Source: a virus
Direction: 5' to 3' (one strand)
IMG/VR virus record: IMGVR_UViG_3300031566_000176
Coordinates: 1 to 36,829 of that record
Length of the DNA: 36,829 bases
Below, one piece after another: positions 36,028-36,829 of the stretch (position 1 is the first letter of the stretch; the number at the start of each line of letters is the position of its first letter). Under the pieces are notes generated by a model. The model was not told where the DNA came from and made no database searches. It saw only the letters and a program-made list of their open reading frames with translations. Position numbers and translations under genes: made by a program.

Positions 36028-36041
36028 TACATTCGTATAAT
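36013..36041 (+). promoter_or_regulatory. Perfect-consensus sigma-70 promoter for the replication module
   Basis: TTGACA, 17 bp, TATAAT: both hexamers are exact and the spacing optimal. It should be the strongest promoter in the genome and drive the initiator, helicase loader and lipoprotein-like gene. Confidence 0.9.
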
Positions 36042-36050
36042 ATGGTGGAT

Positions 36051-36134
36051 GCGGCTTGCAACCGCTTCAGTCGGGCGGAGCAGAGATTTCCTTTCGGGTC
36101 GTCTGCTTCCCCGACGCCACCATTAACGAAAGGA
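36051..36134 (+). promoter_or_regulatory. Pseudoknot leader occluding the SD of the replication initiator
   Basis: 5' hairpin GCGG/CCGC (36051..36065). Stem GTCGGG-c-GGAGCAGA (36070..36084) with TCTGCTTC-CCCGAC (36102..36115): 14 bp (one G-U) with a single bulged C. The 17-nt loop has TCCTTTCG (36089..36096), which pairs over 8 bp with CGAAAGGA (36127..36134), including the SD; ATG follows 7 nt later. Lengths match the HNH leader element by element. Confidence 0.75.
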
Positions 36135-36141
36135 TTTCTCG

Positions 36142-36829
<688 letters not shown>

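Noticed and set aside
33251-36122. TGGTGG/CCACCA as an extra closing helix of the two covarying leaders
   Set aside because: Both TGGTGG copies lie between the -10 box and the expected transcription start, so they probably are not in the RNA; conserved as DNA, not claimed as an RNA stem.

Overview
This 36,829-bp window looks like one complete, circularly permuted genome of a tailed phage with siphovirus (long, non-contractile tail) organisation. The main reason is that a replication-initiator gene runs off the right edge (36142..36829) one base into a codon. The left edge begins with the last two bases of a codon followed by 45 in-frame codons (3..140). Joined, they give one continuous protein of about 275 aa whose last part has the Trp/Leu/Arg-rich tail usual in phage replication proteins. 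No integrase, partition gene or CI-like repressor is visible, so a virulent lifestyle is more likely than lysogeny, but this is inferred from absence. The host is a bacterium: promoters are near-perfect sigma-70 types, start sites have Shine-Dalgarno (SD) sequences, and several proteins carry Sec or lipoprotein signals. The host cannot be named from the sequence.

Layout. (A) 36142..140 then 150..1398: replication initiator, DnaC-like helicase loader, and an unexpected lipoprotein-like gene with a fibronectin type III domain. (B) 1512..3269, leftward: an operon of very small genes including a SWIM zinc-finger protein, read from a promoter at 3389..3417. (C) 3576..25010, rightward: AlpA-like DNA-binding protein, terminase small and large subunits, portal fused to a MuF domain, prohead protease, HK97-fold capsid, connectors, tail tube, tail chaperones with a -1 frameshift site, tape measure, a tail tip reminiscent of gene transfer agents, a DUF2793 tail fibre, three proteins with signal peptides (one LamG-like), and the lysis genes ending in an M15-type endolysin. 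(D) 25111..25307: a short independent transcript of a structured RNA, possibly carrying a 24-codon ORF. (E) 25311..27585, leftward: HTH protein, small gene, MT-A70 adenine methyltransferase and an unknown gene. (F) 28034..36027, rightward: structured RNAs and many small genes around a Bet-type single-strand annealing protein, a RusA resolvase, a C5-cytosine methyltransferase and an HNH endonuclease, leading back into replication.

The most striking feature is regulatory. At least six intergenic promoters share the form TTGACW-N17-TATMWT, and most open into elaborately folded leaders. The leaders of the HNH gene and the replication initiator have different sequences but the same fold: a 5' hairpin, a 6+8-bp stem with one bulged C at the same place, and a 17-nt loop. 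Loop positions 5-12 can pair with the SD sequence of the gene, which lies 7 nt before the ATG in both. This compensatory pattern argues for a real, possibly undescribed, cis-acting pseudoknot RNA. A classic H-type pseudoknot abuts the SD of the HTH gene (27301..27585), and a 10-bp pseudoknot lies in the leader at 28074..28169. Related SD-pairing possibilities occur before the terminase, the leftward operon and the AlpA-like gene.
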